This document shows, in pieces, positions 18,714 to 27,737 of a DNA stretch of 64,000 nucleotides. A program made the translations under genes and the position numbers. The stretch lies in NCBI GenBank assembly GCA_028285345.1, contig JANQPT010000025.1:1-64000 (forward strand), read 5' to 3'. Under the pieces are notes generated by a model. The model saw only the letters and a list, made by a program, of their open reading frames with translations. It did no database searches and was not told the DNA's origin. The number at the start of each line of letters is the position of its first letter. The first letter of the stretch is position 1. The DNA is from Planctomycetales bacterium. Lineage in GTDB: Bacteria; Planctomycetota; Planctomycetia; Planctomycetales; Planctomycetaceae.

Positions 18714-18807
18714 TGCGCGTCATGCCTGTTTGCTGATGTGAAACGCGCCGATGGATATCGCGACTCGAACCGCCAAAGGGTTCGAACGACCAGTTCGCCG
18801 GAGCGTC

Positions 18808-20097
18808 TCAAACCGCGCGAAGAACTGCCGCGGCACTTTGGCCGACGTCGGTGCGGTTGACGGTCATTGCTGTCGGGAAATGCGGCCGCAGCAAGTTGTC
18901 ATGAATGACGTTGAGCCGACAATTGGGATCGGGCGTCTCGTAGTTCAGCGTCATCGGGACCCGATCGTGCCGCAGCGAAAGTATCGCCCCGGCTAACTCG
19001 ACCGCGCCGGATCCAGCGTCGAAATTGCCGAAATAGCTCTTGAGTGCGGTCACCGGCACTCGTTCGGCGGCGGTCCCGAGAGCGCGATGATAGGCACGTG
19101 CCTCGACAAGATCGTCGCGCTGTGTGCTCTTGCCGTGCGCGTTGATATGGCCCAGTTCATCGGGCCGCAACTGCGCGCGTTGTAGTGCTTTTTGAATAGC
19201 CCGTACCAGACCGGTCCCGCCGGCGCCGTTGGCATAGCCGGTGCCGTCGCAACCGGCGCCAAGGCCGATTACTTCTGCATAGATGTTAGCGCCGCGGGCG
19301 ACTGCGTGCTCAAACCGCTCAATGACGAATGTCGCGGCACCTTCTCCGACAATGCAGCCGTCGCGGTTCATGTCAAACGGCCGGCAGACTCGTTTCGGAT
19401 CGCCGCCCGTCTGCGACAGACTGTCGATCAAGTTCATACGGGCGATGTCGACCGGATCGACGTTAGAACTGCACGCCCCAACGATCATCACGTCGGCCGC
19501 CTCGCGCTCGATGGTGCGAGTCGCTTCCGACAGGGCCAAGAGCGCTGACGCATCGCGGCTGGTGATGGTGTTGTTCGGTCCCCGCGCATCAAATTCAATG
19601 GAAACGTGGCAGGCGGGCATGTTGGGAAGCTGCTTCAGCAGCCACAGCGGGGCGATTTTTCCCATTCCCCCTTCGCCCCAACGGGTGAATTCAAACGCCT
19701 CATCCGCGTCGGCACAAACGGCGGCGGCCTGAGCGAGTTCATCGGGGGTGGAGGAGATGCGGCTCGCGCCAAAGTTGACGCCCAATCGGTCAGGATCGAC
19801 GTCACCGCGACGCAGCCCGGCATCCTCCATCGCCAGATTGGCGGATGAGACCCCCAACTGAATGTCGCGCGACATCACCTTGAGCATCTTTTTGCGACGC
19901 AGATAGCCCATCGCGTCAAAGTCTTGGACTTCTGCGGCAAATTTGCACGGCAAATCGGAGCGTACAAACGCATCAAAGAAGTCGATGCCCGAGATACCGT
20001 CGGAGAGGTTTTTCCAGAATGCGTCGTTGCCGATGCCGACCGGTGAAACCACACCCACACCCGTGACCACAACACGGGGAATCGTTCCAGCCATCAT
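18808..20097 (-). CDS. Beta-ketoacyl-ACP synthase homologue lacking the catalytic Cys
   Basis: About 429 residues with the whole KAS-I/II thiolase fold (VVVTGVGVVSPVGIG at the start, DMNRDGCIVGEGAATFVIE, NAHGKST). Aligned with FabF, the nucleophile Cys in TACATG is Asp (TSRDASALLA, Asp about 182, codon 19552-19554). The second catalytic His is Asn (KSYFGNFDAG, Asn about 358), while the first His (about 321) and the Lys are kept. It therefore cannot do normal condensation and resembles chain-length-factor-type or decarboxylating relatives. The ATG at 20097 is chosen; an upstream GTG is at 20109. Confidence 0.88.
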   Translation of the reverse strand: MMAGTIPRVVVTGVGVVSPVGIGNDAFWKNLSDGISGIDFFDAFVRSDLPCKFAAEVQDFDAMGYLRRKKMLKVMSRDIQLGVSSANLAMEDAGLRRGDVDPDRLGVNFGASRISSTPDELAQAAAVCADADEAFEFTRWGEGGMGKIAPLWLLKQLPNMPACHVSIEFDARGPNNTITSRDASALLALSEATRTIEREAADVMIVGACSSNVDPVDIARMNLIDSLSQTGGDPKRVCRPFDMNRDGCIVGEGAATFVIERFEHAVARGANIYAEVIGLGAGCDGTGYANGAGGTGLVRAIQKALQRAQLRPDELGHINAHGKSTQRDDLVEARAYHRALGTAAERVPVTALKSYFGNFDAGSGAVELAGAILSLRHDRVPMTLNYETPDPNCRLNVIHDNLLRPHFPTAMTVNRTDVGQSAAAVLRAV

Positions 20098-20775
20098 AGC
20101 TTGACCCACAATCGAATGGTGCTCGTCCGGTATTTTCCTTGCTTTGCGGACGCCGACCCAACAAGTCCTTCCTCTGATTGTCCCTTACAGAGGCCGTTTG
20201 CCGTATCTATGTCTATCGGAACACGGGCGGAGCGATGCTTAATCCCATCAGCAATCCACCGTCTTCCTGACTCAGTGTCGCCGTTGTATTCAGCTTACAC
20301 CGTTAGCATGTCCACATGTTTCGCTCGACAAGTGTCCAGGACGAATCATGCAGCAGTCTATGAGTGTCACCCAGCAAGACACATCGGGGGACTCCGCAGA
20401 GTCCGCCCAGCGTTTTGCTCGTCTGTCTCAGCTTCGCTCTCTGGAGGGTCCCACACCAGCAGAGATCAAAACCGACCCAATGGAACAGACCGGTCCATTA
20501 CACCCATCATTGCCCAAAAAGTCAAGAATATTCGGGTTTTCAGTGCTGCGGAACTGCCCTCTCGTGTCGTCAACGACGAGTTCGCACGTGATTGAGGGCG
20601 GCGCTCATGCAAAACGACGTCCTGGTCAACAGCCTGCCAGCCTGGATCGGCGTGTCTCATCTTGTGAGGCACCGGTAATTCTCTTACTATCCGCGCACTT
20701 TTCAGATGAAGAACTGAGTGCGCTGTCGCCCGGAATTTCGACGGCGCAGAGTCGCATCGAGAGACGGGGGGCAGG
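20098..20775. other. Intergenic region without a recognisable gene
   Basis: About 680 bp between divergent genes. Several short frames are open, the longest on the plus strand from 20348, but none has a known motif or coding-like composition, and the longest overlaps the glycosyltransferase gene out of frame. A hairpin with stems GTGTCTCA/TGAGGCAC lies at 20651-20671. Confidence 0.5.
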
Positions 20776-22476
20776 ATGCCAAACGAAGGCTATCAGACCG
20801 CACCGGCTGCTGGTGTCAAAGGTTTCGAGCAAACTATCGACTATCAGCGGTTCAGCCTGCAACCGCTGCCACACTTGAAGGCGTGGATTGGGGGATTTGT
20901 CGCGCTCGGTGTTGCAGCACGTTGTCTGCGGTTTTTGATCTGCGCACCGCTTTGGCCCGATGAGGCATTCCTGGCCGCCAGCTACCTGGATCACGGCTAC
21001 CTGCAAATGCTCACCGAGCCGCTTTCATATCACCAAGTGGCGCCGCCAGGCTATCTGTGGATCCAATTGACGATCGTGAAACTCTTCGGATTTCACGAGT
21101 ATTCGCTGCGCATATTGTCGCTGATCGCGGGAATCGCAAGTTTGTTCGTGTTCCGGCGTCTGGCGGCCCAATTGACCGACGGGGCGGCGTATCTGTTCTG
21201 CGTGGCGGTCTTTTCCGTCGCCTATCCGGCAATCCGCTACTCCACGGAGGCGAAGCCGTACGGCATTGACCTGTTCGTAGGATTGGGGTTGGCCGCTCTG
21301 TATGTGGAATGGACGCTTCGCGGACAAACCCGCAGGTGGACGTGGCTTCTCGCCGCTGCGTGCGGCTTGTCACTCTGGTTTTCGCTGCCCGCGGTTTTCG
21401 TCGCCGGCGGACTGAGCCTCGCGGTCGGCTACAATTTGTTTCAACACCGCAAGAAGGAATTGCTGATTCCTTACCTCGGCCTCAATCTACTGCTGGTGGG
21501 AAGTTTCGTCGGATTGCAAGTTGCGCTGAGGACCATGACCTCTGCCGATCTTGAAGGAATGCGGAGTTGTTGGGAACAGGCTTTTCCCCCCTTGGACAAT
21601 TCGCTGCAGACTGTGACCTGGTTCGTGGCGGCGCTGACGGGCGACGTTACGCCGTTTCCAATCGGCAGTGTCCGCGGCGGCAGTTCGGCGACTGTGGCCT
21701 GCTGCCTGATCGCGGTTCTCTGCTTGCGGAGCAATCGACGCATGGACTTGGCGATTCTGTTCTTGGCGCCGCTGGGATTGAATCTGATTGCAGCGGCTCT
21801 AAGGCGCTATCCGTTCGGCGGTGGGGTGCGATTCACTCTCTATTCCGGCGGCGGGATTTGCCTATTGGCCGGCTTAGGCGCCGCGTGCATCGCGGCGTGG
21901 TTAACGCAACGGTTCACCAGCCGCAAAGTCGTGCTGACAGCGATGGTGGCGCTGATTCTGCTCGGCAGCGGGTCGATTCTCCGTGACTTCTTGCGGCCGT
22001 ACAAAGCGCAGGACATCCTCCGTGCGCGGAGTTTTGCGCAATGGTTCTGGTTCAACAAGGCATTCGATGCCGAGCTGGTTTGCTTGAAAGCGGATTGGGA
22101 GCTCGATTTCTCGCCGTTTACGTTTGAGGGGGGTGAGTCGTCGCTGTACGTCTGCAACCGGCGGATCTACTCGGCCCGGCATCGCACGGGAGACCCGCCC
22201 GATTTGACTCGCATCTCCGCGACGCGGCCGCTGCGCTGCGCGCTATTTCGCGATGAACGGTGGACATTCAATCAACCGGCATTCGACAAGTGGCTGCAAT
22301 CAATGCAGGACGAATACGCGCTTGTCGCGCACGAGCAATATCCATTTCCGGTGTTCTATCGCGACAAGGATTACAAACACACCTGCTTCGTCGATTTGTA
22401 CGAGTTCGTCCCGAAAGCCCAAGCAAAAGCCGGACGAAAGGTTCGCACCGCCTTCAACCGGCGCTCGATTCAGTAG
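20776..22476 (+). CDS. GT-C-fold membrane glycosyltransferase (family 39/ArnT-like)
   Basis: This 566-residue polytopic protein has about ten membrane segments, then a soluble C-terminal domain from about 400. The early acidic motif APLWPDEAFLAASY matches the catalytic Asp-Glu loop of GT-C transferases that use polyprenyl-linked sugars; STEAKPYGIDLFVGLG is also typical. It would glycosylate a lipid or protein on the outer face of the membrane, with the acceptor unknown. The start has a G-rich site (GGGGGGCAGG) directly upstream. Confidence 0.85.
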   Translation: MPNEGYQTAPAAGVKGFEQTIDYQRFSLQPLPHLKAWIGGFVALGVAARCLRFLICAPLWPDEAFLAASYLDHGYLQMLTEPLSYHQVAPPGYLWIQLTIVKLFGFHEYSLRILSLIAGIASLFVFRRLAAQLTDGAAYLFCVAVFSVAYPAIRYSTEAKPYGIDLFVGLGLAALYVEWTLRGQTRRWTWLLAAACGLSLWFSLPAVFVAGGLSLAVGYNLFQHRKKELLIPYLGLNLLLVGSFVGLQVALRTMTSADLEGMRSCWEQAFPPLDNSLQTVTWFVAALTGDVTPFPIGSVRGGSSATVACCLIAVLCLRSNRRMDLAILFLAPLGLNLIAAALRRYPFGGGVRFTLYSGGGICLLAGLGAACIAAWLTQRFTSRKVVLTAMVALILLGSGSILRDFLRPYKAQDILRARSFAQWFWFNKAFDAELVCLKADWELDFSPFTFEGGESSLYVCNRRIYSARHRTGDPPDLTRISATRPLRCALFRDERWTFNQPAFDKWLQSMQDEYALVAHEQYPFPVFYRDKDYKHTCFVDLYEFVPKAQAKAGRKVRTAFNRRSIQ

Positions 22477-22592
22477 CCTTCAACGCATGCCGCACCGCTA
22501 GGGTTGGAAAACTCGGAGAAGCACCCGTTACAATCAGATTGTTCCGGATTGGCACCCGCTATTTCTGAGATTCACAACCGTCGGCACAACAA

Positions 22593-22970
22593 ATGACCAC
22601 CGCCGTACAACTCATCGCACATGGCAGCCGCCGCGCCGCGGCGAACGACGACTTGGAGACCTTGGCGGGGCTGTTGCGAGATACGGGCCGCTATCCGTAC
22701 GTCATAGCCAGTTTCTTGGAACTGGCGGAACCATCCATTCCGCAGGGGGGGCGGCTCTGTGTGGGAGCGGGCGCCGACGAGGTGCTGTTGCTGCCGTTCT
22801 TTCTCTCGCCCGGCCGGCATGTGGTCGAGGATCTCGCGAGGTATCAAAGCGAGTTGGCTGCTGAGTTTCCAGACGTGCGATTTCAACTCTGCCCGCACCT
22901 GGGCCTTCATCCGCTGATGATCGAAATTGTGCTGCAACGACTGCAGGAAGGACAGCAGGAAGGGCGATAG
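22593..22970 (+). CDS. CbiX/SirB-like chelatase-family protein
   Basis: A 125-residue single-domain protein of the sirohydrochlorin cobalto/ferrochelatase family. It begins TTAVQLIAHGSRRAAANDD, with the metal-site His in AHGSR, and has the second conserved segment VLLLPFFLSPGRHVVED, with a His in the expected place. It would insert Co or Fe into a tetrapyrrole. It is single-domain, like archaeal CbiX-S and short bacterial forms. No cobalamin or siroheme genes lie nearby, so the substrate is open. It begins 117 bp after the glycosyltransferase gene. Confidence 0.85.
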   Translation: MTTAVQLIAHGSRRAAANDDLETLAGLLRDTGRYPYVIASFLELAEPSIPQGGRLCVGAGADEVLLLPFFLSPGRHVVEDLARYQSELAAEFPDVRFQLCPHLGLHPLMIEIVLQRLQEGQQEGR

Positions 22971-23010
22971 GCGGCCACGTCGACGCACCAGCCGGAGTGA
23001 ACTCGTCAGT

Positions 23011-24252
23011 TCACGGATCCGTGACGAGCAGCGCATCACACCAATTGACGTGATCCAGCACGTCCGCCTGTTCACCGAACTTGACTAACAACGTGAGTTG
23101 CTGCGCGCCGGCGACGTCGATGGGACCGAGCGAAATCGAGGGCTCCCCGCCGATGAGTGGTTGACTTTGAAGCACCGTTTTTCCGTCGAGGGCAACCTCC
23201 ACAATCGCGTGTCCGCCTCGGACGCGATCATCGATTCCGACGCGAGCCTGAAACGTGCGATAGCCGCCGTTGAGTTCGTATGTGATTTCCGATCGGCTGT
23301 GGGTGCCCAAGCCTTTGAAGAATTCGCGGCCATCCAAACGCAACAGGTCGCCGGCGACGTTGCGATCGGTCTGCAGCGGCCAACGCAGCGAAAGGTACGG
23401 AGTAAATGTGTACTGTCGCGGCTGCAAGTCTGAGAGATAGACCGCCCGCCCTCCAAGCACCTGCATGCTCACGATTCGATCCAATGCCAGCCGCACTGTC
23501 GCCCCGAACGCGGTGGTCAACTCCAACCCGACATCCGGCTTGAGTGCGAATTTCCGGGCGATAAACCGGCTGCCGTCGACTGTCGATACGATGAGCCGCA
23601 GACCCTGCGAGTCAGGGAAGTCGATCAATTCCGGATTGAATCGCAAGCTCCGCAGCGTTGTCTTCGAAAACGTCCTTTCACCCGTCGTCGATTGCCACTG
23701 GAGGGTGTTGTCCTCAAATCCGAGAAATTCGCCCGCCAGCGAGTTGCCGTTCCGCAGGATCAACAGGTCGGTGTTGTTGGAGTCTCGCCGCAATCCCTTG
23801 AGGATGCGTGATCGTCTGGTGCGGTCTTCCGGCAATTTCCAGGCAACCGCTTGGACCATTTCCAACGGAATGGCAAAGTCTTCTAGCCCGGAAAATGTTG
23901 TCCAGCGGGCCGTCAGGGCCTCTTCGTTACTCTGGATAATCTCAGCCACCAGTCGATCGCCGTTGGCAGGCAGAATGACGGTTTTGCCGCCCAGTTCGGC
24001 CGCGCTTCGCTGCGGCCAATCGATCCGAATCAGCTCGCGCGTGGGGACATCCAGGGGAGCCTTGCCGGAGATCTTAACCCGCTGCTCGGACAATTCCTCC
24101 AGCTTGCCGGTGCCGTGTTGTCCGTTGATCGCCTGATATGCCAACTGCGGTGTGGCCGTCGTCTGAGCAGAACATCGCCCACAATCAGCCCCAGCCGCTG
24201 CGAGGAGCAAACTCCAGCATAGGAATCGTATCAAGCCCCGGACATTGATCAT
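23011..24252 (-). CDS. Exported NPCBM-domain protein
   Basis: A 413-residue protein with a signal peptide (MINVRGLIRFLCWSLLLAAAGADCG). The middle part holds SH3/Sm-like strand repeats (LIRNGNSLAGEFLGFEDNTLQW-type) about 60-240. A C-terminal NPCBM domain (novel putative carbohydrate-binding module) runs from about 275, with FKGLGTHSRSEITYELNGGY and the end LDHVNWCDALLVTDP. NPCBM suggests carbohydrate binding outside the cytoplasm. It lies 24 bp after the prenyltransferase-repeat gene region on the same strand, so the two may be co-transcribed. Confidence 0.87.
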   Translation of the reverse strand: MINVRGLIRFLCWSLLLAAAGADCGRCSAQTTATPQLAYQAINGQHGTGKLEELSEQRVKISGKAPLDVPTRELIRIDWPQRSAAELGGKTVILPANGDRLVAEIIQSNEEALTARWTTFSGLEDFAIPLEMVQAVAWKLPEDRTRRSRILKGLRRDSNNTDLLILRNGNSLAGEFLGFEDNTLQWQSTTGERTFSKTTLRSLRFNPELIDFPDSQGLRLIVSTVDGSRFIARKFALKPDVGLELTTAFGATVRLALDRIVSMQVLGGRAVYLSDLQPRQYTFTPYLSLRWPLQTDRNVAGDLLRLDGREFFKGLGTHSRSEITYELNGGYRTFQARVGIDDRVRGGHAIVEVALDGKTVLQSQPLIGGEPSISLGPIDVAGAQQLTLLVKFGEQADVLDHVNWCDALLVTDP

Positions 24253-24276
24253 GACTGTCGCAAGCGTTTCTGCGGA

Positions 24277-25365
24277 TTAGCGTTGGAAAATTGGCAGGTA
24301 GTTGTTGGGCATTTGCAGAATCAGCAGCGCCATTGCGGTCCCGTACTCGGGCCCCTGGGCGTGATTGTCCCAACTGCCGCCGGGACCTTGTCGCGCGAGC
24401 AGGTCGTCCCGGATGGCGGGATACCATTGTTTCCAGTAGTCATCTCCCGCATGCCACATTGCTTGGACCGCGTAATAATGACCGTAATAGTAGTATTCGG
24501 TCCGATGCAGCCGGTCGGCTCGGGGCAAGTACCGGACCAAAAACCGCAGTCCCTTATCAATCTCCGCGCCCTCGTACTCCCCGGCGCTATACAGCGCGAC
24601 GACTCCGGCGGCCGATCGGGGAAAGATACTCTCAGACTGCAGCTTCATTTGATATCGAAATCCCCCGTCATGGTTCTGGCATGCCTTGACGTACTTGATG
24701 CAGCGGTCAACGGTGTCCTTGGGAACCGAAATGCCGGAATTGCGGGCGGCGCGCAATGCCATAATTTGACAGACGGTCACAGAGACATCCGCATCCTTAC
24801 TGTGCGGGAAATATCGCCAGCCGCCCTCGTCATTCTGCGAGTTGACGATCAACCGCACGGCGAGCGACAGTTTCTCGCGGATCTCTTTTTGCCGCGTCAT
24901 GCCATACGCCTCGGCCAGAAACAGGGTCGCAAAACCGTGACCATACATCGGTCCGTGGGACTGGCCGTTCGGCACGTTGATAAACCCGGACGGACTCGTA
25001 TTCTGCAGCAGGAACCCGATTGCCTGTTCGACCTGATCGCCGTACGGCCCGCGTCCGGGCACGTGTCCTGCTTCGAGAAACGCCATGCCGGAGAGCCCCG
25101 TAATGGCGACATTGTGCGGAAAATTTCGCCCTGATCCGAACGAACCGTCGGGGAATTGCTTGCGGGACAAGAACCTTAGGCCACGATTAATCGCACGTTG
25201 AGTCGAGGGCGTGATTAGCTCCAGGCCGCTGGTTTCCACCTGTTTCGGGACAGCGGGATAGTCGGGATTTGACCGCGTCCGTCGATCGGTCTGTGCCGTC
25301 GTCACGGTCGTCTGTCCGAGGACGGCCAGGGTCAATGCAGAGATCAACAGACGTAAAGTGGTCAC
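24277..25365 (-). CDS. Exported prenyltransferase/squalene-oxidase repeat protein
   Basis: About 362 residues from a GTG at 25365, which has GGAG 8 nt upstream and yields a clean signal peptide (TTLRLLISALTLAVLGQTTV). Longer in-frame starts (to 25485) give no signal peptide. The body is an alpha/alpha toroid with repeated ...GGF/GGWRYFP..., QNHDGGFRYQ, RQGPGGSWDNHAQGPEYGTAMALLIL blocks, as in terpene-cyclase-fold proteins. No DxDD cyclase motif is seen, so it is probably not a squalene cyclase. The family is widespread and uncharacterised in planctomycetes. Confidence 0.85.
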   Translation of the reverse strand: MTTLRLLISALTLAVLGQTTVTTAQTDRRTRSNPDYPAVPKQVETSGLELITPSTQRAINRGLRFLSRKQFPDGSFGSGRNFPHNVAITGLSGMAFLEAGHVPGRGPYGDQVEQAIGFLLQNTSPSGFINVPNGQSHGPMYGHGFATLFLAEAYGMTRQKEIREKLSLAVRLIVNSQNDEGGWRYFPHSKDADVSVTVCQIMALRAARNSGISVPKDTVDRCIKYVKACQNHDGGFRYQMKLQSESIFPRSAAGVVALYSAGEYEGAEIDKGLRFLVRYLPRADRLHRTEYYYYGHYYAVQAMWHAGDDYWKQWYPAIRDDLLARQGPGGSWDNHAQGPEYGTAMALLILQMPNNYLPIFQR

Positions 25366-25520
25366 CGAGAATTCTCCGTCGAGACAACCAGAGCACATCT
25401 CAGTTATTCTAGATGTTCCGAAAGCGATATCCAGCCCGTAACGGCGGCCGCGGCCCGCTGAGCCTGGTAGAGACCCTGTCGGCAAGCCGCCGCTGATCGG
25501 GACTCTAACCGCCGGCGCGA

Positions 25521-26162
25521 CTACTGGTGAGCCCCGCTCATGCTGCAGAGATGGCTGGTCACGACGTGCACTGTGCGGGGGTGCGTCGGCGCGTCGAAGT
25601 GATTGTACGTGTCGATGTAGTAGACCGACGACCGCGGAATGCCCTCCGGAGGCGGATTGTCACGACGGTACACCAAGCTGGTCCAACCCACGTTGTTTGG
25701 ATGCGGATCGCGGGCGAGATACCTCAGCGTAAAGCTGTCGATGTAACAGACGCCCTCGACGCAGACGCCGTCCTCCTCCAACTCGCACAGCGCATCGTGG
25801 ATGATCTTGCAACCGGAACTGAAACCGGTGAGCATCACGCGCGCACAAGGATTGCAGCTCTTGATCTGCCGGACTCGCTCAGCCAAATCGCCCGAACCGC
25901 CGTGAAAGTACAACTGAAACAACTCGGCGTTGCAGCATCCGCAGTCGGCGTAATAGTAGTCGCGCAACTTGTCGATTCCGCCGATGTGCATGAAATCGAC
26001 CGGCGAAGCGACGAAAATGGGGTAGACATTGTCGCGCGCACATTGCGGAGCAGCGCAAAGGTTGGCTTCCAACGGGGACTGGTGCACTGTGGCGCAGCCG
26101 CTTCCGCAACAAGCCAGCAGTGCCGCCAGGAACCAGGTTTGCCGAGTGCAGGAGGACTTCAT
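25521..26162 (-). CDS. Cys-rich exported protein, possible lipoprotein, alpha/beta-hydrolase-like
   Basis: A 213-residue protein with a signal peptide and a lipobox-like end (ACCGSGCATV). The mature part has many Cys (CCNAELF, SCNPCARV, CELEEDGVCVEGVC). VMLTGFSSGCKIIHDAL looks like the nucleophile elbow (GxSxG) of an alpha/beta hydrolase, and a late His in NHFDAPTHP could complete a site. The order strand-elbow-helix-YIDSF fits that fold, but the protein is short. Envelope location is inferred from the signal. Confidence 0.7.
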   Translation of the reverse strand: MKSSCTRQTWFLAALLACCGSGCATVHQSPLEANLCAAPQCARDNVYPIFVASPVDFMHIGGIDKLRDYYYADCGCCNAELFQLYFHGGSGDLAERVRQIKSCNPCARVMLTGFSSGCKIIHDALCELEEDGVCVEGVCYIDSFTLRYLARDPHPNNVGWTSLVYRRDNPPPEGIPRSSVYYIDTYNHFDAPTHPRTVHVVTSHLCSMSGAHQ

Positions 26163-26228
26163 CAGGCTCTTTCCGCGTCGCGGGGGGGCGATCTCAATTC
26201 GCTATCTCAAGATAGGACCTTTGTTCCC

Positions 26229-26357
26229 CTATCGGAATCGGTCGGTCTAGGATTGAATATGCACGGTGTAATCGATTTAATCGGACCTATCGGAGTTTTC
26301 CTCACGTTGCGAATGTGCGGAAAACTTGACCGTGTCTTAAATTTTGGCCGATAGGTC
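26229..26357. promoter_or_regulatory. Three CTATCGG boxes, two as an inverted pair
   Basis: GACCTATCGG at 26284-26293 is matched exactly by its reverse complement at 26348-26357, and a further CTATCGG is at 26229-26235. They lie between the divergent Cys-rich lipoprotein gene and ridA. The arrangement could be an operator, but no promoter around it is convincing. Confidence 0.35.
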
Positions 26358-26421
26358 GGCCCTCAAATATCGAGATTGATTCGACAACACATCGCAATAG
26401 AACCAGAGGACGCATCGAATT

Positions 26422-26865
26422 ATGAGTGCCGAGCAAAAAGCGGCGGAGTTGGGACTGAAATTCTCACCGGTCGAACCGGGATACCTGAATCTCTGTGCCC
26501 AGTCGGGGAATCTATTGATCACCTCAGGCCACACCAGCGACCTGGCAGGAAAGCTGGGAGACGGGTTGAGCGTCGAAGAAGGGTACGCCGCCGCCAGAGA
26601 TTGTGCGGTCAAGATCCTGAATTCGGTCCGCAGCCGGCACGGTACGATTGACGGATTAAGAGTCATCAAGCTGCTGGGTTGTGTGAACTCCACACTGGAA
26701 TTTACGGATCAGCATCTGGTCATCAACGGCGCTTCGGATTTACTGCACGAGTTGTACGGCAAGGAGGGCGATGGCTATCACGCCCGCAGCGCTCTCGGCT
26801 TCGCCGCGTTGCCGACCGGCGCTGCCGTCGAGATTGAAGCAATTTTTGAGATTCTGGACGCCTAG
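26422..26865 (+). CDS. RidA/YjgF family protein
   Basis: A 147-residue trimeric-type RidA-family protein. RidA deaminates reactive enamines/imines, and this longer subgroup (starting AAELGLKFSPVEPGYLNLCAQSGNLLITSGHTS) has the conserved HARSALGFAALP segment with the active-site-type Arg and ends VEIEAIFEIL. GAGGA lies 10 nt upstream. Cytoplasmic. It is 86 bp before the memo-like gene and possibly co-transcribed with it. Confidence 0.9.
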   Translation: MSAEQKAAELGLKFSPVEPGYLNLCAQSGNLLITSGHTSDLAGKLGDGLSVEEGYAAARDCAVKILNSVRSRHGTIDGLRVIKLLGCVNSTLEFTDQHLVINGASDLLHELYGKEGDGYHARSALGFAALPTGAAVEIEAIFEILDA

Positions 26866-26951
26866 TATTGCCGACCGCCCGTTGGCTGCATGTGATCGCC
26901 ACCAAAACGGTCGACGTCGATGAGAGTACTGTAACTTCCGAGGGCCGAGTT

Positions 26952-27737
26952 ATGCCGACCACACGCCCTCCCGCGGTCGCTGGGAAATTCTATCCCGCCG
27001 ACGGCGCTCAATTGCGAGCGGAGGTGACCCGCTTTCTCGCTGGGAAGGAACCGGGCGGATCGCGGCCAAAGGCGATTATCGTCCCTCATGCCGGCTATCG
27101 CTATTCAGGCCCAATCGCGGCGTCCGCCTATGCGCGGGTGGCGACACTCAGCGGGGTTATCGCACGTGTCCTGATGATTGGCCCAGCACATTACGTCAAG
27201 CTCAGTGGCCTGGCCGCGCCAAGCGTTGACACGTTCACTACAACTTTGGGCGAAGTCGCCGTTGACATTGAGTGTATTGATCGGCTGCTGCGGTATCCCC
27301 AGGTTTCGCTCAACGACGATGCCCACCAGCCGGAACATTGCTTGGAAGTCCAACTGCCGTTTTTACAGGTTGTCCTGGAGGATTTTCAGATCGTACCGCT
27401 GCTTGTTGGCCGGTCGACGGCGGACGACGTCGCGGAGATCATTGAGCAATTCTGGGACGCGCCAGATGCGCTGATTGTGATCAGTTCCGACCTTAGCCAT
27501 TTCCACGACTACGAGACCGCCGGTCATCTCGATGCCGCGACGTCGGCTGCGATCGGTCGCCTTGAGGCGAGCGCAATTACCGGAGAGCGGGCGTGCGGCC
27601 ATCAAGCCATCTGCGGACTGCTTGAGACGGCGAAGCGACACGGAGCCGCCGCCGAGATCCTCGACGTCCGCAATTCTGGCGACACGTCCGGTTCACCAGA
27701 TCGCGTCGTGGGATACGGAGCCTATGCCATTGCCTAG
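26952..27737 (+). CDS. AmmeMemoRadiSam system protein B (Memo family)
   Basis: A 261-residue Memo-family protein. The metal-site histidines of the family appear in IVPHAGYRYSG, MIGPAHYV and the late ISSDLSHFHDY; EHCLEVQLPFLQ is also typical. The ATG at 26952 gives the standard start PPAVAGKFYPAD; an in-frame extension from 26868 is unlikely. Bacterial Memo occurs with AMMECR1 and a radical-SAM protein. The first partner overlaps directly downstream and the second is not in the window. The biochemical role is unsettled. Confidence 0.92.
   Translation: MPTTRPPAVAGKFYPADGAQLRAEVTRFLAGKEPGGSRPKAIIVPHAGYRYSGPIAASAYARVATLSGVIARVLMIGPAHYVKLSGLAAPSVDTFTTTLGEVAVDIECIDRLLRYPQVSLNDDAHQPEHCLEVQLPFLQVVLEDFQIVPLLVGRSTADDVAEIIEQFWDAPDALIVISSDLSHFHDYETAGHLDAATSAAIGRLEASAITGERACGHQAICGLLETAKRHGAAAEILDVRNSGDTSGSPDRVVGYGAYAIA

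Noticed and set aside
20600..20680. Possible third riboswitch before the glycosyltransferase
   Set aside because: A hairpin is present, but GGCAAACC and GACGCAAAGCC are absent; no known riboswitch motif was recognised.
20348..20878. A 176-codon plus-strand frame before the glycosyltransferase
   Set aside because: It has an AGGA-like site, but no motif, a low-complexity composition, and overlaps the glycosyltransferase gene by 100 bp in another frame.
22998..23015. GTGAACT/AGTTCAC hairpin as a terminator
   Set aside because: It overlaps the stop of the NPCBM gene and has no T-run on either side; too weak to call.
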